Below the pieces are notes generated by a model. The model was given only the letters and a program-made list of their open reading frames with translations. It searched no databases and was not told the origin of the DNA. From NCBI RefSeq assembly GCF_014205765.1, contig NZ_JACIIZ010000018.1:112496-176495 (forward strand): 64,000 nucleotides of DNA. Direction: 5' to 3'. A program made the translations under genes and the position numbers. Shown in pieces: positions 19,401 through 30,065 of this stretch (position 1 is its first letter; each line of letters begins with the position of its first letter). This DNA is from Nitrospirillum iridis. GTDB lineage: Bacteria > Pseudomonadota > Alphaproteobacteria > Azospirillales > Azospirillaceae.

Positions 19401-19634
19401 GCGGCGGAAACGCGGCTCAGGCCCGTGATGATGACCTGCATCGCCGCCTGCGTCGGCCTGCTGCCGGCGGCGCTGTCGCATGGCATCGGGTCCCAGGTGC
19501 AGCGACCGCTGGCCATGGTGGTGGTGGGCGGCATCCTGCTGGCCCCTATCCTGATCCTGGTGGTGCTGCCGGTGCTGATCAGCCTGTTCTCCACCCGCAC
19601 CGCCTTGCCGGTGCCCGCGGCGGAGGCCGAATGA
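16476..19634 (+). CDS. HME-family RND pump (CzcA-like)
   Basis: 1052 residues from ATG 16476 (AGGGCGA nine bases upstream; a GTG at 16467 overlapping the adaptor stop is the alternative). Twelve transmembrane helices in two repeats with large periplasmic loops. TM4 carries the CzcA-type proton-relay motif 'DFGLIVDATVIMVEN' with Asp394, Asp400 and Glu407, the same spacing as in Zn/Co/Cd exporters (D402/D408/E415 of CzcA) and unlike the CusA subtype. So a heavy-metal-type RND pump is likely on family grounds. However, no metal-responsive regulator or metal-binding neighbour is present, so the substrate stays open. Its stop overlaps the outer-membrane factor start. Confidence 0.93.
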   Translation: MNKVIIFALRQRVLMLAALAALLVVGVGAFLRLNIEAYPDPVPPMVEIVTQNGGQSAEEIERYITVPIEVQMAGIPHVTAIRSVSLFGLSDIKIQFTYDFTYDEAVQRVTNQLSQLSTLPTGVQPAISPESPIGEILRYQVVGPPGYSVTDLKTLQDWVLQRRFKAVPGVIDVSGWGGKTKAYEVTVDQRKLTAHGLTIPGVLQALNNANINVGGQTVNIGDQAMVVRGVGLIHSLDDIRGTMLASNNGAPVVVGDVATVTVGNQPRLGIAGRDDQDDIVQGIVLMRRGAESKPTILAAKAEMQKINTSGILPPGVYLKTIYDRSDLIDLTTHTVLHNMVMGIILIFFVQWLFLGDLRSAVIVAATVPFALFFAILIMTLRGESANLLSVGAIDFGLIVDATVIMVENIFRHLAQPPKERFARSSILHSVRQEVVLKGRFGVIANSAVEVNRAIFFSAAIIIAGFVPLFTLSGVEGHIFGPMAKTYAYAIAGGLIATFTISPALSAILLPEQVREHDTVVVRILHRVYPPLLRLALDNRRVVLAVAGALLALALLCTRFMGMEFLPHLEEGNLWIRANLPLSISLEAGTEAVDAIRRTIKDYPEVDTVISQHGRPDDGTDATGFFNAEFFVPLKPFDTWPKGWDKDRLTRDIQEKLAARFPGIEFNFSQYIEDNVEEAASGVKGENSVKLFGNDLETLEKTANSISRVMATVPGVTDLGVFKSLGQPTIKITVDRAKAARYGLSPGDVNAVVQAAIGGQAAGNLYEDGSDRNFPIMVRLSPEYRGSLDAIRRITVGTTALGGGTAPIPLADVADIRMVSGASFIYREGQGRYIPIKFSVRGRDLGSAVLEAQQKVAEQVQLPGGYRLEWVGEFGNLQDAVRRLAVAVPVSLALICVLLYLNFASMTDTLLAASVMPMALIGGIFILAVTGTPFSISAAIGFIGLFGISVMEGIIVIAYFNQLVHAGMERAVALVRAAETRLRPVMMTCIAACVGLLPAALSHGIGSQVQRPLAMVVVGGILLAPILILVVLPVLISLFSTRTALPVPAAEAE

Positions 19635-21112
19635 TGCGCATCGCGCTTTTGCTTCTTCCCGTTCTCAGCCTCGCGGCCTGCGCGGTCGGGCCGGACTACC
19701 AGACGCCCGCCGCCCCGGCACCGGCGGCCTTGCCGTCGCCGCCGCCTTTGCGCGACCAGGCCCTGCTGGCCGGCAGGGACATCCCGGCCGATTGGTGGGC
19801 GCTGTTCAAGTCGCCGGCGCTGGACGGATTGGTACGCGAGGCCATGGCGCACAACGCCGACGTGGCGGCGGCGCAGGCGGCCCTGCGTATGGCGCGGGAG
19901 AACGCGCTGGCCAACGCCGGCGCCTTCCTGCCCACCATCGACGGCAGCTTCCAGGCCAGCCGGCAGAAGGATCCCACCGGCACGGTGGCGCCCACCGCGG
20001 CCAACAACGCCCCGCAGCTGAACCTGTTCACCCCGCAGCTATCGGTATCGTACAGCCCCGACCTGTGGGGTGGCACCCGTCGCGGGCAGGAGGCGCTGGA
20101 GGCGACGGTCGAGGCCCAGCGCTTCCAGGTGGAGGCGACCTACCTGACGCTGACGTCCAACGTCGTGGTGGCGGCGGTGGCGGAGGCGTCGCTGCGGGGC
20201 CAGATCGCGGCGGCCCAGGCCATTGTCGACGACGCCGGTCGGGCGGTGGCCATCCTGCGCCGTCAGCGCGACCTGGGGCAGGTGTCGGCGGCCGATGTGG
20301 CCGCGGGGGAAGCGGCTCTGGCGCAAGCCGAACAGGCCCTGCCGCCCCTGGAAAAGCAGCTGGAGCAGCAGCGCCATCAGCTGAACGCCCTGCTGGGCCG
20401 CATGCCCGCCGATCCCACGCCGGAGACCTTCCAGCTGGCCGACCTGACCTTGCCCGTCGAGTTGCCGTACAGCGTGCCCGTCCGTCTGGTGGAGCAGCGG
20501 CCGGACATCCGGCTGGCCGCCGCCAACCTGCATGTCGCCAGCGCCGATGTCGGCGTCGCCATCGCCGACCGGCTGCCCAACCTGACGCTCAGCGGAGCGA
20601 CGGGGTCCAGCGCTTCCGCCTTGAACAGCCTGTTCGCCGCCGGCAACGGCTTCTGGAACTTCGGCGCCACCGTGACCCAGCCGATCTTCGACGGCTTCAG
20701 CCTGGCGCATAAGGAAAAGGCGGCGCGGGCGGCGCTGGACCAGGCGGCGGCGCAGTACCGGGGGGCGGTCGTTCTCGCGTTCCAGAATGTGGCCGACACC
20801 CTGTCGGCGCTGAAGGCGGACGGCGACGCCCTGGCGGCGGCGGAGCGGGCCGATGCGGCGGCATCCCATGCCCTGGCGTTGGCCCGCCGCCAGCGCGAGC
20901 TGGGGTCGGTGGCGGCCAGTGCCGTGTTGGCGGCGCAACAGGCGGCGGCCCAGGCGCGGACGACCCTGGTGCAGGCCCAGGCCGTCCGACTGATGGATAC
21001 CGCCGCCCTGTTCCAGGCCCTGGGGGGCGGCTGGTGGAACGTCGCGCCGGTGGAGGCGGGGGCGGCGCCCGGGCACGCCGCTCCGCCGGATGGGGGGCTC
21101 ATCACCCGCTGA
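19631..21112 (+). CDS. Outer membrane factor lipoprotein (NodT/OprM family)
   Basis: 493 residues beginning at 19631, overlapping the pump stop (ATGATG). The N-terminus is a lipoprotein signal with lipobox LAAC (Cys17) followed by AVGPDYQTP, the usual NodT-family start. Two structural repeats rich in Ala/Gln helices are visible, with 'PADWWALFKSPALDGLVREAMAHN' in repeat 1 and 'LVEQRPDIRLAAANL' opening repeat 2. It forms the trimeric channel that completes the tripartite efflux complex. Acylation of the Cys would anchor it to the inner leaflet of the outer membrane. Confidence 0.94.
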   Translation: MMRIALLLLPVLSLAACAVGPDYQTPAAPAPAALPSPPPLRDQALLAGRDIPADWWALFKSPALDGLVREAMAHNADVAAAQAALRMARENALANAGAFLPTIDGSFQASRQKDPTGTVAPTAANNAPQLNLFTPQLSVSYSPDLWGGTRRGQEALEATVEAQRFQVEATYLTLTSNVVVAAVAEASLRGQIAAAQAIVDDAGRAVAILRRQRDLGQVSAADVAAGEAALAQAEQALPPLEKQLEQQRHQLNALLGRMPADPTPETFQLADLTLPVELPYSVPVRLVEQRPDIRLAAANLHVASADVGVAIADRLPNLTLSGATGSSASALNSLFAAGNGFWNFGATVTQPIFDGFSLAHKEKAARAALDQAAAQYRGAVVLAFQNVADTLSALKADGDALAAAERADAAASHALALARRQRELGSVAASAVLAAQQAAAQARTTLVQAQAVRLMDTAALFQALGGGWWNVAPVEAGAAPGHAAPPDGGLITR

Positions 21113-21209
21113 GCAGGCCCTGCTCAATCCAATTAACGATTGCGAAACCCATTTCTGGCACCGTGCTGTCGCAGAGACATTTTGTCACAGGCGACACGCG
21201 AGGCCGACG

Positions 21210-22046
21210 GTGGGGAGTTCATCTTTTCGAGCCTTGATGCTGGCTGGTGCGCTGCTGGCAACGGCGGGGCTTCCCGTGGCGCGAGCCGGCGAGGGTGATG
21301 CCGGGCGATTGCGGGAATTCACGCCTGATCGGCCGGACAAGACCGACGGACCGTTCACCATTGACCGCGGCCATGTCCAGGTCGAGACGGATATCGTCAC
21401 CCACAACCGCGATTTCTATAACGACGACGGCACGCGTCGACATGAGTCCGCCTTCATGGCGCCGAACATCCGCATCGGCGTTTGGGATCGTGCGGAAATC
21501 GACATCATCGCCCCCGCCTACACCACCATCGGCCTGTCGGAACGGGATGGCGGCCACACCCGGCTGCACGGCTGGTCCGACATGACCGTGCGCTCCAAGA
21601 TCAACCTTTGGGGCAATGACGGTGAGGGCACCACCGCCCTGGGCCTCATCCCCTTCCTCAAGCTGCCCACGGCCGCCACCGCTTTCGGCAATGGTTCCTT
21701 CGAAGGCGGCTTGGGCGTTCCCTTCGCCATCAGGCTGGGGGGCGACTGGGACCTCGGGACACAGACCACCGTGGCCCTGAACCGCAACGCGGTCGGTATT
21801 GGCTATGACCCCGATTTCGCCTTTTCCGTCAGCCTCAGCCATCCGGTGATGGATATCTTGAACGCGTATGTCGAGCTGTATGGCGAGCGTCAGACCGGCC
21901 CGGACGCGGCGACCATCGCCACCCTGGACCTGGGTATCACCTATCAGGTCACGCCCAACTTCTCGGTCGATGGTGGTGTGAACATCGGCCTGAGCAAGGC
22001 CGCGGACGACGTGAACCCCTTCCTGGGCTTCACGGTCCGCTTCTAA
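21210..22046 (+). CDS. Outer-membrane beta-barrel protein, MetA-pathway/phenol-degradation type (PF13557-like)
   Basis: 278 residues from the GTG at 21210 (GAGG eight bases upstream), which gives a sound signal peptide ending GLPVARA; an ATG at 21237 would clip it. The mature protein starts 'LREFTPDRPDKTDGPFTI', the usual start of the transporter family often filed under phenol MetA degradation, then alternating beta strands and a final aromatic Phe (GFTVRF) as expected for an outer-membrane barrel. It follows the efflux operon by 97 bp, and may be part of it or independent. Substrate unknown. Confidence 0.8.
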   Translation: MGSSSFRALMLAGALLATAGLPVARAGEGDAGRLREFTPDRPDKTDGPFTIDRGHVQVETDIVTHNRDFYNDDGTRRHESAFMAPNIRIGVWDRAEIDIIAPAYTTIGLSERDGGHTRLHGWSDMTVRSKINLWGNDGEGTTALGLIPFLKLPTAATAFGNGSFEGGLGVPFAIRLGGDWDLGTQTTVALNRNAVGIGYDPDFAFSVSLSHPVMDILNAYVELYGERQTGPDAATIATLDLGITYQVTPNFSVDGGVNIGLSKAADDVNPFLGFTVRF

Positions 22047-22092
22047 CCAATTCCATTTTTGAACCGGTGATTGAGCCCGGCGGAGGCCCCCG

Positions 22093-23760
22093 ATGAAACT
22101 GGCGCACAAGCTGACCCTGTCGTCGGCCATGACCACGGCCATGATCCTGCTGATCGCCGGCGTGTTCACGGTGACCCTGAACTGGCTGGCGGACAGCAAG
22201 GCGACGTTGACCGAGAGCGCGGGCGTGGCCGTCAGGTCGGTGCGCGCGGTCTCCGGTGGCAACGACCTCTACGCCATCGTCGCGGATGCGGAGATCAACC
22301 ATAATTTGGATGACACCCGTAAGGATTGGGCCGCCAAGAAGGCGGAAATCCAGGGCATGTTCAAGGATTTGCACACCATGGCCGACCTCCCGGCGGAGAA
22401 GGCGGCCCTGGATGGCGCCGAGACGGCGTTGAGGGACTACATCGCCATCTTCGAGCAGCAGATGTTGCCGGTGCTGGAGAAAACCGACGTGCTGACCCGG
22501 GACATCCGTGACCTGGATGGAAAGGTGGACGAGGCCCGCAACCAGATGAACGAGCATCTGGAAAAGATGGCCGCGCTGAACCTGGCGCAGTCCCAGGATG
22601 CGGAACGGGCGTTCGATGCCGCGTCAGCGAAGGGCTATGCCATTGGCCTCGTCTTCTCCGGCGTCGGCATCGCCTTGGCGATGGCGCTGTCCTGGGTCAC
22701 CGGGCGCTCCATCAGCCGCCCGGTCGACCTGCTGCGCGCGGTGATGGAGACCATGGCTGGCGGGGCGCGGCGGGTGGAGATTCCCGGCATCAAGCGCGCC
22801 GATGAGATTGGCGCCATGGCCCGCGCGGTCGAGGTGTTCAAGGAAAGCCTGATCCAGGGCGATGCGCTGGTCGCGGACCAGGCGACGATGAAGGCGGCTG
22901 CGGAGGCCCAGCGCAAGGTCGCGATGGGCCAAGCCGCCGACCATTTCGAGGCGACCGTGCGCGCCGTGGTGGACAAGGTGGCCGATGCCGCGGCCGGCAT
23001 CCAGATGACCGCGCGCGACCTGGGCGTCGCCGCGGAGGAAAGCCTGCGCCAGACCACCGCCGTTTCGGCCGCCGCCGGCCAGTCCGCCGGCAATGTGCGT
23101 ACCGTGGCCACGGCCAGCGAGGAGCTGTCCTCCTCCATCGGGGAGATCAGCCGCCAGGTGGAGAACTCGGCCGTCATTGCCCGGGAGGCGGTGGCCCAGG
23201 TCGAGACCACCCGGGGAACCGTTGACGGCCTGGCCGAAGTGGCCAACCGCATCGGCGTCGTGGTGCAACTGATCAGTGACATCGCCGGGCAGACCAACCT
23301 GCTGGCGCTGAACGCCACCATCGAGGCGGCGCGGGCCGGCGACGCCGGCAAGGGCTTCGCCGTCGTGGCCAGCGAGGTCAAGGCGTTGGCCACGCAAACG
23401 GCCAAGGCGACGGATGAGATCGCGGCCCATGTCGGCGACATCCAAGGGGCCAGCGGCCAGGCCGTGGCGGCCATCGGGGATATCGGCGGCACCATTCGCC
23501 GCATCGATGAGATCGCTTCCATCATCGCCGCCGCCGTGCAGGAACAGGGTGCCGCCACCCAGGCCATCGTCAGCAACGTGGGGGAGACCGCGCGGGCGAC
23601 GGAGGAGATCACCCAAAACATCTACGGTGTCACGGAACGGGCGGGGGAGACGGCCCGCAAGTCGGCGGAGGTCGAGGCCTCATCCACCCAACTGTCGGCC
23701 GATGCCGCGAGTTTGCGCGCCCAGGTGGATGCGTTCCTGACCCAACTGCGGGTGGCGTGA
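22093..23760 (+). CDS. Methyl-accepting chemotaxis protein
   Basis: 555 residues with CGGAGG before the ATG. TM1 lies at about residues 8-33, a helical periplasmic sensor (four-helix-bundle type, about 34-178) follows, then TM2 (about 180-200), a HAMP domain starting with '[20 protein letters not shown]', and the cytoplasmic signalling domain. The hairpin tip '[20 protein letters not shown]' is near residues 395-415 and is typical of alphaproteobacterial receptors. No CheR-binding pentapeptide at the C-terminus. It signals through CheW/CheA to the flagellar motor; the ligand is not predictable. It sits next to a glycan locus, which may or may not be meaningful. Confidence 0.95.
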   Translation: MKLAHKLTLSSAMTTAMILLIAGVFTVTLNWLADSKATLTESAGVAVRSVRAVSGGNDLYAIVADAEINHNLDDTRKDWAAKKAEIQGMFKDLHTMADLPAEKAALDGAETALRDYIAIFEQQMLPVLEKTDVLTRDIRDLDGKVDEARNQMNEHLEKMAALNLAQSQDAERAFDAASAKGYAIGLVFSGVGIALAMALSWVTGRSISRPVDLLRAVMETMAGGARRVEIPGIKRADEIGAMARAVEVFKESLIQGDALVADQATMKAAAEAQRKVAMGQAADHFEATVRAVVDKVADAAAGIQMTARDLGVAAEESLRQTTAVSAAAGQSAGNVRTVATASEELSSSIGEISRQVENSAVIAREAVAQVETTRGTVDGLAEVANRIGVVVQLISDIAGQTNLLALNATIEAARAGDAGKGFAVVASEVKALATQTAKATDEIAAHVGDIQGASGQAVAAIGDIGGTIRRIDEIASIIAAAVQEQGAATQAIVSNVGETARATEEITQNIYGVTERAGETARKSAEVEASSTQLSADAASLRAQVDAFLTQLRVA

Positions 23761-23774
23761 CGCTTGAGCCAGGG

Positions 23775-23815
23775 ACGGCGGGCTGATCTTCAGACAAGGA
23801 CCAGCCTGCCGTTTT
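23775..23815 (+). terminator. Terminator of the chemotaxis receptor gene
   Basis: Arms ACGGCGGGCTG (23775-23785) and CAGCCTGCCGT (23802-23812), one mismatch, then TTTTC. It overlaps the last codons of the convergent GH95 gene. Confidence 0.6.
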
Positions 23816-26195
23816 CAAGGACCAGGCGCTTTTCACCGCCGGCGGGCACCGACACCGCGACGACCTCTTCCCCCAGCCGCACCCGCCAACGATGGGCTTG
23901 TGTGCCGTCGTTGCGCAGGCTGGCCCGGTCCAGCGCCCCGTCGCGCCAGGCCAGATCCAGGCGGCCCTGCCCGCGCACCCGCACGCCCTTCAGGTGACCC
24001 GTGGGCCAGGCGCGGGGCAGGGCCGGCAGCAGTTCGATATCGTCGGCCCCACTTTGCACCAGCATTTCCACCATGCCGGCCGTACCACCGAAATTGCCGT
24101 CGATCTGGAAGGGCGGATGGGCGTCGAACAGGTTGGGGTAGGTCCGTTCAGGGCTCAGCAGCAGATTCAGGATGCTGTGGGCATGTTCCCCATCCGCCAG
24201 CCGCGCCCACAGGTTCAGGCGCCAGCCCAGGCCCCAGCCGGTGGCGTCATCGCCCCGGATTTCCAGCGATTTGCGCGCGGCGGCCATCAGCTCCGGCGTG
24301 CCGCGCCGCGTGATCTGGTCACTGGGGTAGACGGCATAGAGATGGGAGACGTGGCGGTGGTGGACCTCCGGCGCCCGCAGGTCCCAATCTTCCAGCCATT
24401 CCTGCAATTGGCCGGCGGCGCCAATGCGGTCGGGTGGAAGGCGGTCGCGGGTCGCCTTCACCTTGGCGCGGAAATCGGCATCCCGGCCCAGGATCTCGCC
24501 CGCCTTGATGGTGCTGTCGAAAAGGTCGCGGAGGATCTGCCGGTCCATGGCCGGGCCGGCGCACAGGCTGGTACCCAGGGGGTGTTCGTTTTCCGGCGAC
24601 AGCGACGGATTGGTGACCAGCCAGTTAGTGCCGGGCAGTACCGCCAAGGTATCCAGGAAGAACTGGGTGGCGCCCGTCAGGATGGGATAGACCTCCGCCA
24701 GGTAGCCCTTGTCGCGGCCGTAGTCGTAATGGTCCCAAAGATGGCGGCATAGCCAGGCGCCGCCCATGGGCCAAAGGCCCCATTTGGGCCCGTCCGGCGG
24801 GCCGGCCACGCGCCAGATGTCGGTATTGTGGTGGGCCATCCAGCCATTGGCGCCGTACATGTCACGCGCCGTCCGGGCACCCGTTTCCGACAGGTCTTTC
24901 AGCATGGCGGTCAGTGGTTGGACGCATTCACCGAGATCGACCAGCTCCGCCGGCCAGTAGTTCATCTCGGTATTGATGTTGATGGTCCACTTCGATTCCC
25001 AGGGCGGATCCACCTGCTCATTCCAGATGCCTTGCAGGTTGGCGGGCTGGCAGCCGGGGCGCGAACTGCTGATCAGCAGATAGCGGCCGTAGTTGAAATA
25101 GAGGGCGGCCAGCGCCGGATCGTCCTGCGCCGCGTTGGCGCGTACACGCTCATCCGTCGGCAAGGTGGCCGCCGGCGTGGATCCCAGGTCGATGGCGACG
25201 CGGCGGTACAGCCGCTGGTGTTCCGCCACATGGTCGGCCAGCAGGCGGGCATAGGGATTGGCGGCGGCTAGGGCCAGGGCGGCGGCGGTCAGGGCCGCCG
25301 GGTCGGCGCTGATGTCGTCATAGCGCTTGTAGCCGGTGGCGGCGGTGATCAGCACCACCGCTTCGTCCGCATGGTCGATGACGATGCCATCGCTGCCCGC
25401 GCGGACCTGGCCGCCCGTGGCCATGACTTTCAGGCGCACGGCGAATGTCAGCCGCCCTTCGATGCCGAAGCGGCTGGGGCCGATGCCGGTCAGCAGCAGG
25501 CTGTCGGGACCGTCAGCCACCAGGGTGGCGTTCTGGGGCGTCAGCAGCGACAGGTTGGCGCTGACCAGGCTGGGCTTGTTGGCGGACAGGCGGGCGACGA
25601 TCACCTGATCGACGGCGCTGGCGAACACCTCGCGGGTGTGGGTGGAGGACCAGGCGCCGCCGCCGGTGACCAGGCGGGTGGTGGTGACGGCGCTGTCCAG
25701 GTCCAGCCGGCGATGATAGTCGTGTACCGTGTCCAGGCTCTGGAACAGCAGCACGGCGTCGCCCAGGGGCTGATAGGGCATCTGCTTCAGGGGTGTCGCC
25801 ATCACCTTGGCGGCGGCCAGCGCCTCCGCTTCGAGGTAGCGGCCCTGGAAGATCAGGTCACGCACCTCGGGCAGGGCGGCCTTGGCTGCGGGATTGACGT
25901 CGCTGTAAGGGCCGCCGGCGTAGAACGTGTCCTCGTTCAGCTGCAGGCGTTCCATGGAGATGCCGCCGAAGACCATTGCGCCCAGCCGGCCATTGCCCAC
26001 GGGCAGTGCCTCCACCCATTGCGCCGCGGGCTGGGTGTACCACAGCGTCTGGATGGGATCGGGCGTGGGTAGGGGCGGCACGGGCACCGCAGGCGGTGGC
26101 TCAGCCGCCGACGCAGGGTGCGGGGTCTGCCCGCCCCCCATCATCAGGGCGGCGGCGCTGGCCATCAGGATATCCCGGCGCGACAGGGTGGACAT
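23790..26195 (-). CDS. GH95 alpha-L-fucosidase (or alpha-L-galactosidase), exported
   Basis: 801 residues from the ATG at 26195. The leader MSTLSRRDILMASAAALMMG has a twin-arginine-like SRRDIL. The N-terminal beta domain carries 'ALPVGNGRLGAMVFGG', the (alpha/alpha)6 barrel carries PANLQGIWNE and NINTEMNYW (near residue 405; the two Asn correspond to the catalytic Asn pair of GH95), and the general acid region has ENEHPLG. QIDGNFGGTAG (near residue 700) is the other conserved segment. GH95 enzymes remove terminal alpha-1,2-L-fucose, as found on xyloglucan side chains. It is divergent from a GH3 gene, and the shared region holds two LacI-type operators. Confidence 0.95.
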   Translation of the reverse strand: MSTLSRRDILMASAAALMMGGGQTPHPASAAEPPPAVPVPPLPTPDPIQTLWYTQPAAQWVEALPVGNGRLGAMVFGGISMERLQLNEDTFYAGGPYSDVNPAAKAALPEVRDLIFQGRYLEAEALAAAKVMATPLKQMPYQPLGDAVLLFQSLDTVHDYHRRLDLDSAVTTTRLVTGGGAWSSTHTREVFASAVDQVIVARLSANKPSLVSANLSLLTPQNATLVADGPDSLLLTGIGPSRFGIEGRLTFAVRLKVMATGGQVRAGSDGIVIDHADEAVVLITAATGYKRYDDISADPAALTAAALALAAANPYARLLADHVAEHQRLYRRVAIDLGSTPAATLPTDERVRANAAQDDPALAALYFNYGRYLLISSSRPGCQPANLQGIWNEQVDPPWESKWTININTEMNYWPAELVDLGECVQPLTAMLKDLSETGARTARDMYGANGWMAHHNTDIWRVAGPPDGPKWGLWPMGGAWLCRHLWDHYDYGRDKGYLAEVYPILTGATQFFLDTLAVLPGTNWLVTNPSLSPENEHPLGTSLCAGPAMDRQILRDLFDSTIKAGEILGRDADFRAKVKATRDRLPPDRIGAAGQLQEWLEDWDLRAPEVHHRHVSHLYAVYPSDQITRRGTPELMAAARKSLEIRGDDATGWGLGWRLNLWARLADGEHAHSILNLLLSPERTYPNLFDAHPPFQIDGNFGGTAGMVEMLVQSGADDIELLPALPRAWPTGHLKGVRVRGQGRLDLAWRDGALDRASLRNDGTQAHRWRVRLGEEVVAVSVPAGGEKRLVLENGRLVLV

Positions 26196-26343
26196 GGGTG
26201 AGCCTTCCCAGCAATGGATCAAACATCCTTGTCAGACGGGAAAGCGGTATCCAGCATGCTTGTCAGCGGCCGGTCAATTCCAGGGTCGCCCTTGGGCGCG
26301 ACCGCCTCCTCCGTGCCGGCGATCGGGGCCGCCGTTGGCCACG

Positions 26344-26372
26344 ATCCTAATGTGACCGGTATCATCCGGCAA
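26344..26372 (-). promoter_or_regulatory. GH95 promoter with operator in the spacer
   Basis: On the minus strand TTGCCG (26372-26367), a 17-bp spacer and TAGGAT (26349-26344). The 14-mer TGTGACCGGTATCA (26351-26364) lies wholly inside the spacer, where a bound LacI protein would block RNA polymerase. Confidence 0.6.
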
Positions 26373-26384
26373 GCCGGGCCTTGC

Positions 26385-26413
26385 TTGCGGGGACAGGATG
26401 ATAGCGTTATCAT
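26385..26413 (+). promoter_or_regulatory. GH3 promoter with operator over the -10
   Basis: TTGCGG (26385-26390), a 17-bp spacer and TATCAT (26408-26413). The near-perfect dyad TGATAGCGTTATCA (26399-26412) covers the spacer end and the -10. It is 48 bp from the operator on the GH95 side, so looping or co-operative binding is possible. Confidence 0.6.
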
Positions 26414-26610
26414 AATACAGATCCGCCTCGTCAAATAAGTCGCCCGCCCCCCAGCGCACCGTCAGAACGGACGCGGGTGGAGGAAGCGGCGACCAGGGGG
26501 CGGATGGCTTGTCCGGCGCTGGGAGGTCCGGATGGGCGCCATAGTCGGTTCGGGTGCCGTCATGCGCCAGGATCGCCGCCCCATGAAGTAGAGAAGAACA
26601 AGGAACACCC

Positions 26611-29208
<2,598 letters not shown>

Positions 29209-29260
29209 CGGCCAGAATAAATTAATATGATTTACGAATTGGGTTCGTAGGGAGGAACTG

Positions 29261-30019
29261 ATGAAGAAACACACCATTGCCGCCGCCCTGGTGCTGGCGG
29301 GCCTGATCTCCGGCGCCCCGGCGCGGGCTGAGGATCAAAAGCCGCCCAGCGCGGAACAGGTCGCCAAGTGGCACCAGGAGGAGGAGGACCGCCTGCACAC
29401 CGACTTTGGCTATCTGAATCGCTACGCCGCCGACAATGAGACGCTGAAGGCCACCCCGGGCGCTGTCCGCGTGGTGTTCATGGGCGACAGCATCACCCAG
29501 GTCTGGATCGACAAGATGCCGGACTTCTTCACCAACGGGTACGTCGACCGTGGCATCAGTGGCCAGACCACGGCCCAGATGCTGCTGCGCTTCCGCCAGG
29601 ACGTCATCGACCTCAAGCCCGCGGTCGTGCACATCATGGCCGGCACCAACGACTTGGCCCAGAATTGGGGCCCGGTGTCGCCGGAGCAACTGAAGAACAA
29701 CATCATGAGCATGGTGGAACTGGCCAAGGCGCATGGCATCAAGGTCGTGCTGGCCGGCATCCCGCCCGCGCTCGACTTCCCTTGGCGCAAGGGCCTGGAC
29801 CCGGCGCCCAAGGTGGCCGCGCACAATGCCTGGCTCAAGGGCTACGCCGCCAAGGTCGGCGCGCTCTATGTCGACTACAAGGATGTGGTGGGCGACGGCA
29901 AGGGCGGCTTCAAGGACGGCTACGCCCTTGACGGCATCCACCCAACCTTGGCCGGCTACCAGGCCATGGCGCCGCTGGCCGACAAGACGGTGAAGGAAGC
30001 CCTGGCCAAGGCCAAGTGA
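29261..30019 (+). CDS. Secreted SGNH/GDSL-family hydrolase
   Basis: 252 residues with a signal peptide ending GAPARAED and a strong GGGAGGA ribosome site. The family blocks are clear: block I 'VVFMGDSITQ' with Ser77, block II Gly in 'DRGISGQTTAQMLLRF', block III GTNDLA with the Asn, and block V DGIHPTLAGY with Asp and His. It is most like the platelet-activating-factor acetylhydrolase-type SGNH proteins found in glycan loci, which often deacetylate sugars. An acetyl-xyloglucan esterase role is plausible but inferred from the neighbours. It is 52 bp after the GH3 gene in the same direction and probably co-transcribed. Confidence 0.92.
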   Translation: MKKHTIAAALVLAGLISGAPARAEDQKPPSAEQVAKWHQEEEDRLHTDFGYLNRYAADNETLKATPGAVRVVFMGDSITQVWIDKMPDFFTNGYVDRGISGQTTAQMLLRFRQDVIDLKPAVVHIMAGTNDLAQNWGPVSPEQLKNNIMSMVELAKAHGIKVVLAGIPPALDFPWRKGLDPAPKVAAHNAWLKGYAAKVGALYVDYKDVVGDGKGGFKDGYALDGIHPTLAGYQAMAPLADKTVKEALAKAK

Positions 30020-30027
30020 TGAATAAT

Positions 30028-30062
30028 GAGGCGCCCGGGATTGACGTCGTCCCGGGCGCCTC
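30028..30062. terminator. Strong bidirectional terminator
   Basis: A perfect 12-bp stem GAGGCGCCCGGG (30028-30039) / CCCGGGCGCCTC (30051-30062) with an 11-base loop and ATTTC after it, between convergent stop codons of the SGNH and DUF418 genes. Confidence 0.8.
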
Positions 30063-30065
30063 ATT

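Larger units (their letters stand above)
26196..26610. other. Divergent control region GH95 / GH3
   Basis: 415 bp without a gene. It holds two opposite candidate promoters, each with a LacI-type 14-mer (listed separately, 26344-26413). From 26414 to 26610 there is a GH3 leader of almost 200 bases, GC-rich and without a clear structure, ending in AGGAAC before the ATG. On the GH95 side, 26196-26343 shows no further motif. Confidence 0.6.

Noticed and set aside
17082..19481. About 800-codon minus-strand frame
   Set aside because: Shadow of the RND pump; composition (HDDG, QADG repeats) is typical for antisense of GC-rich coding DNA.
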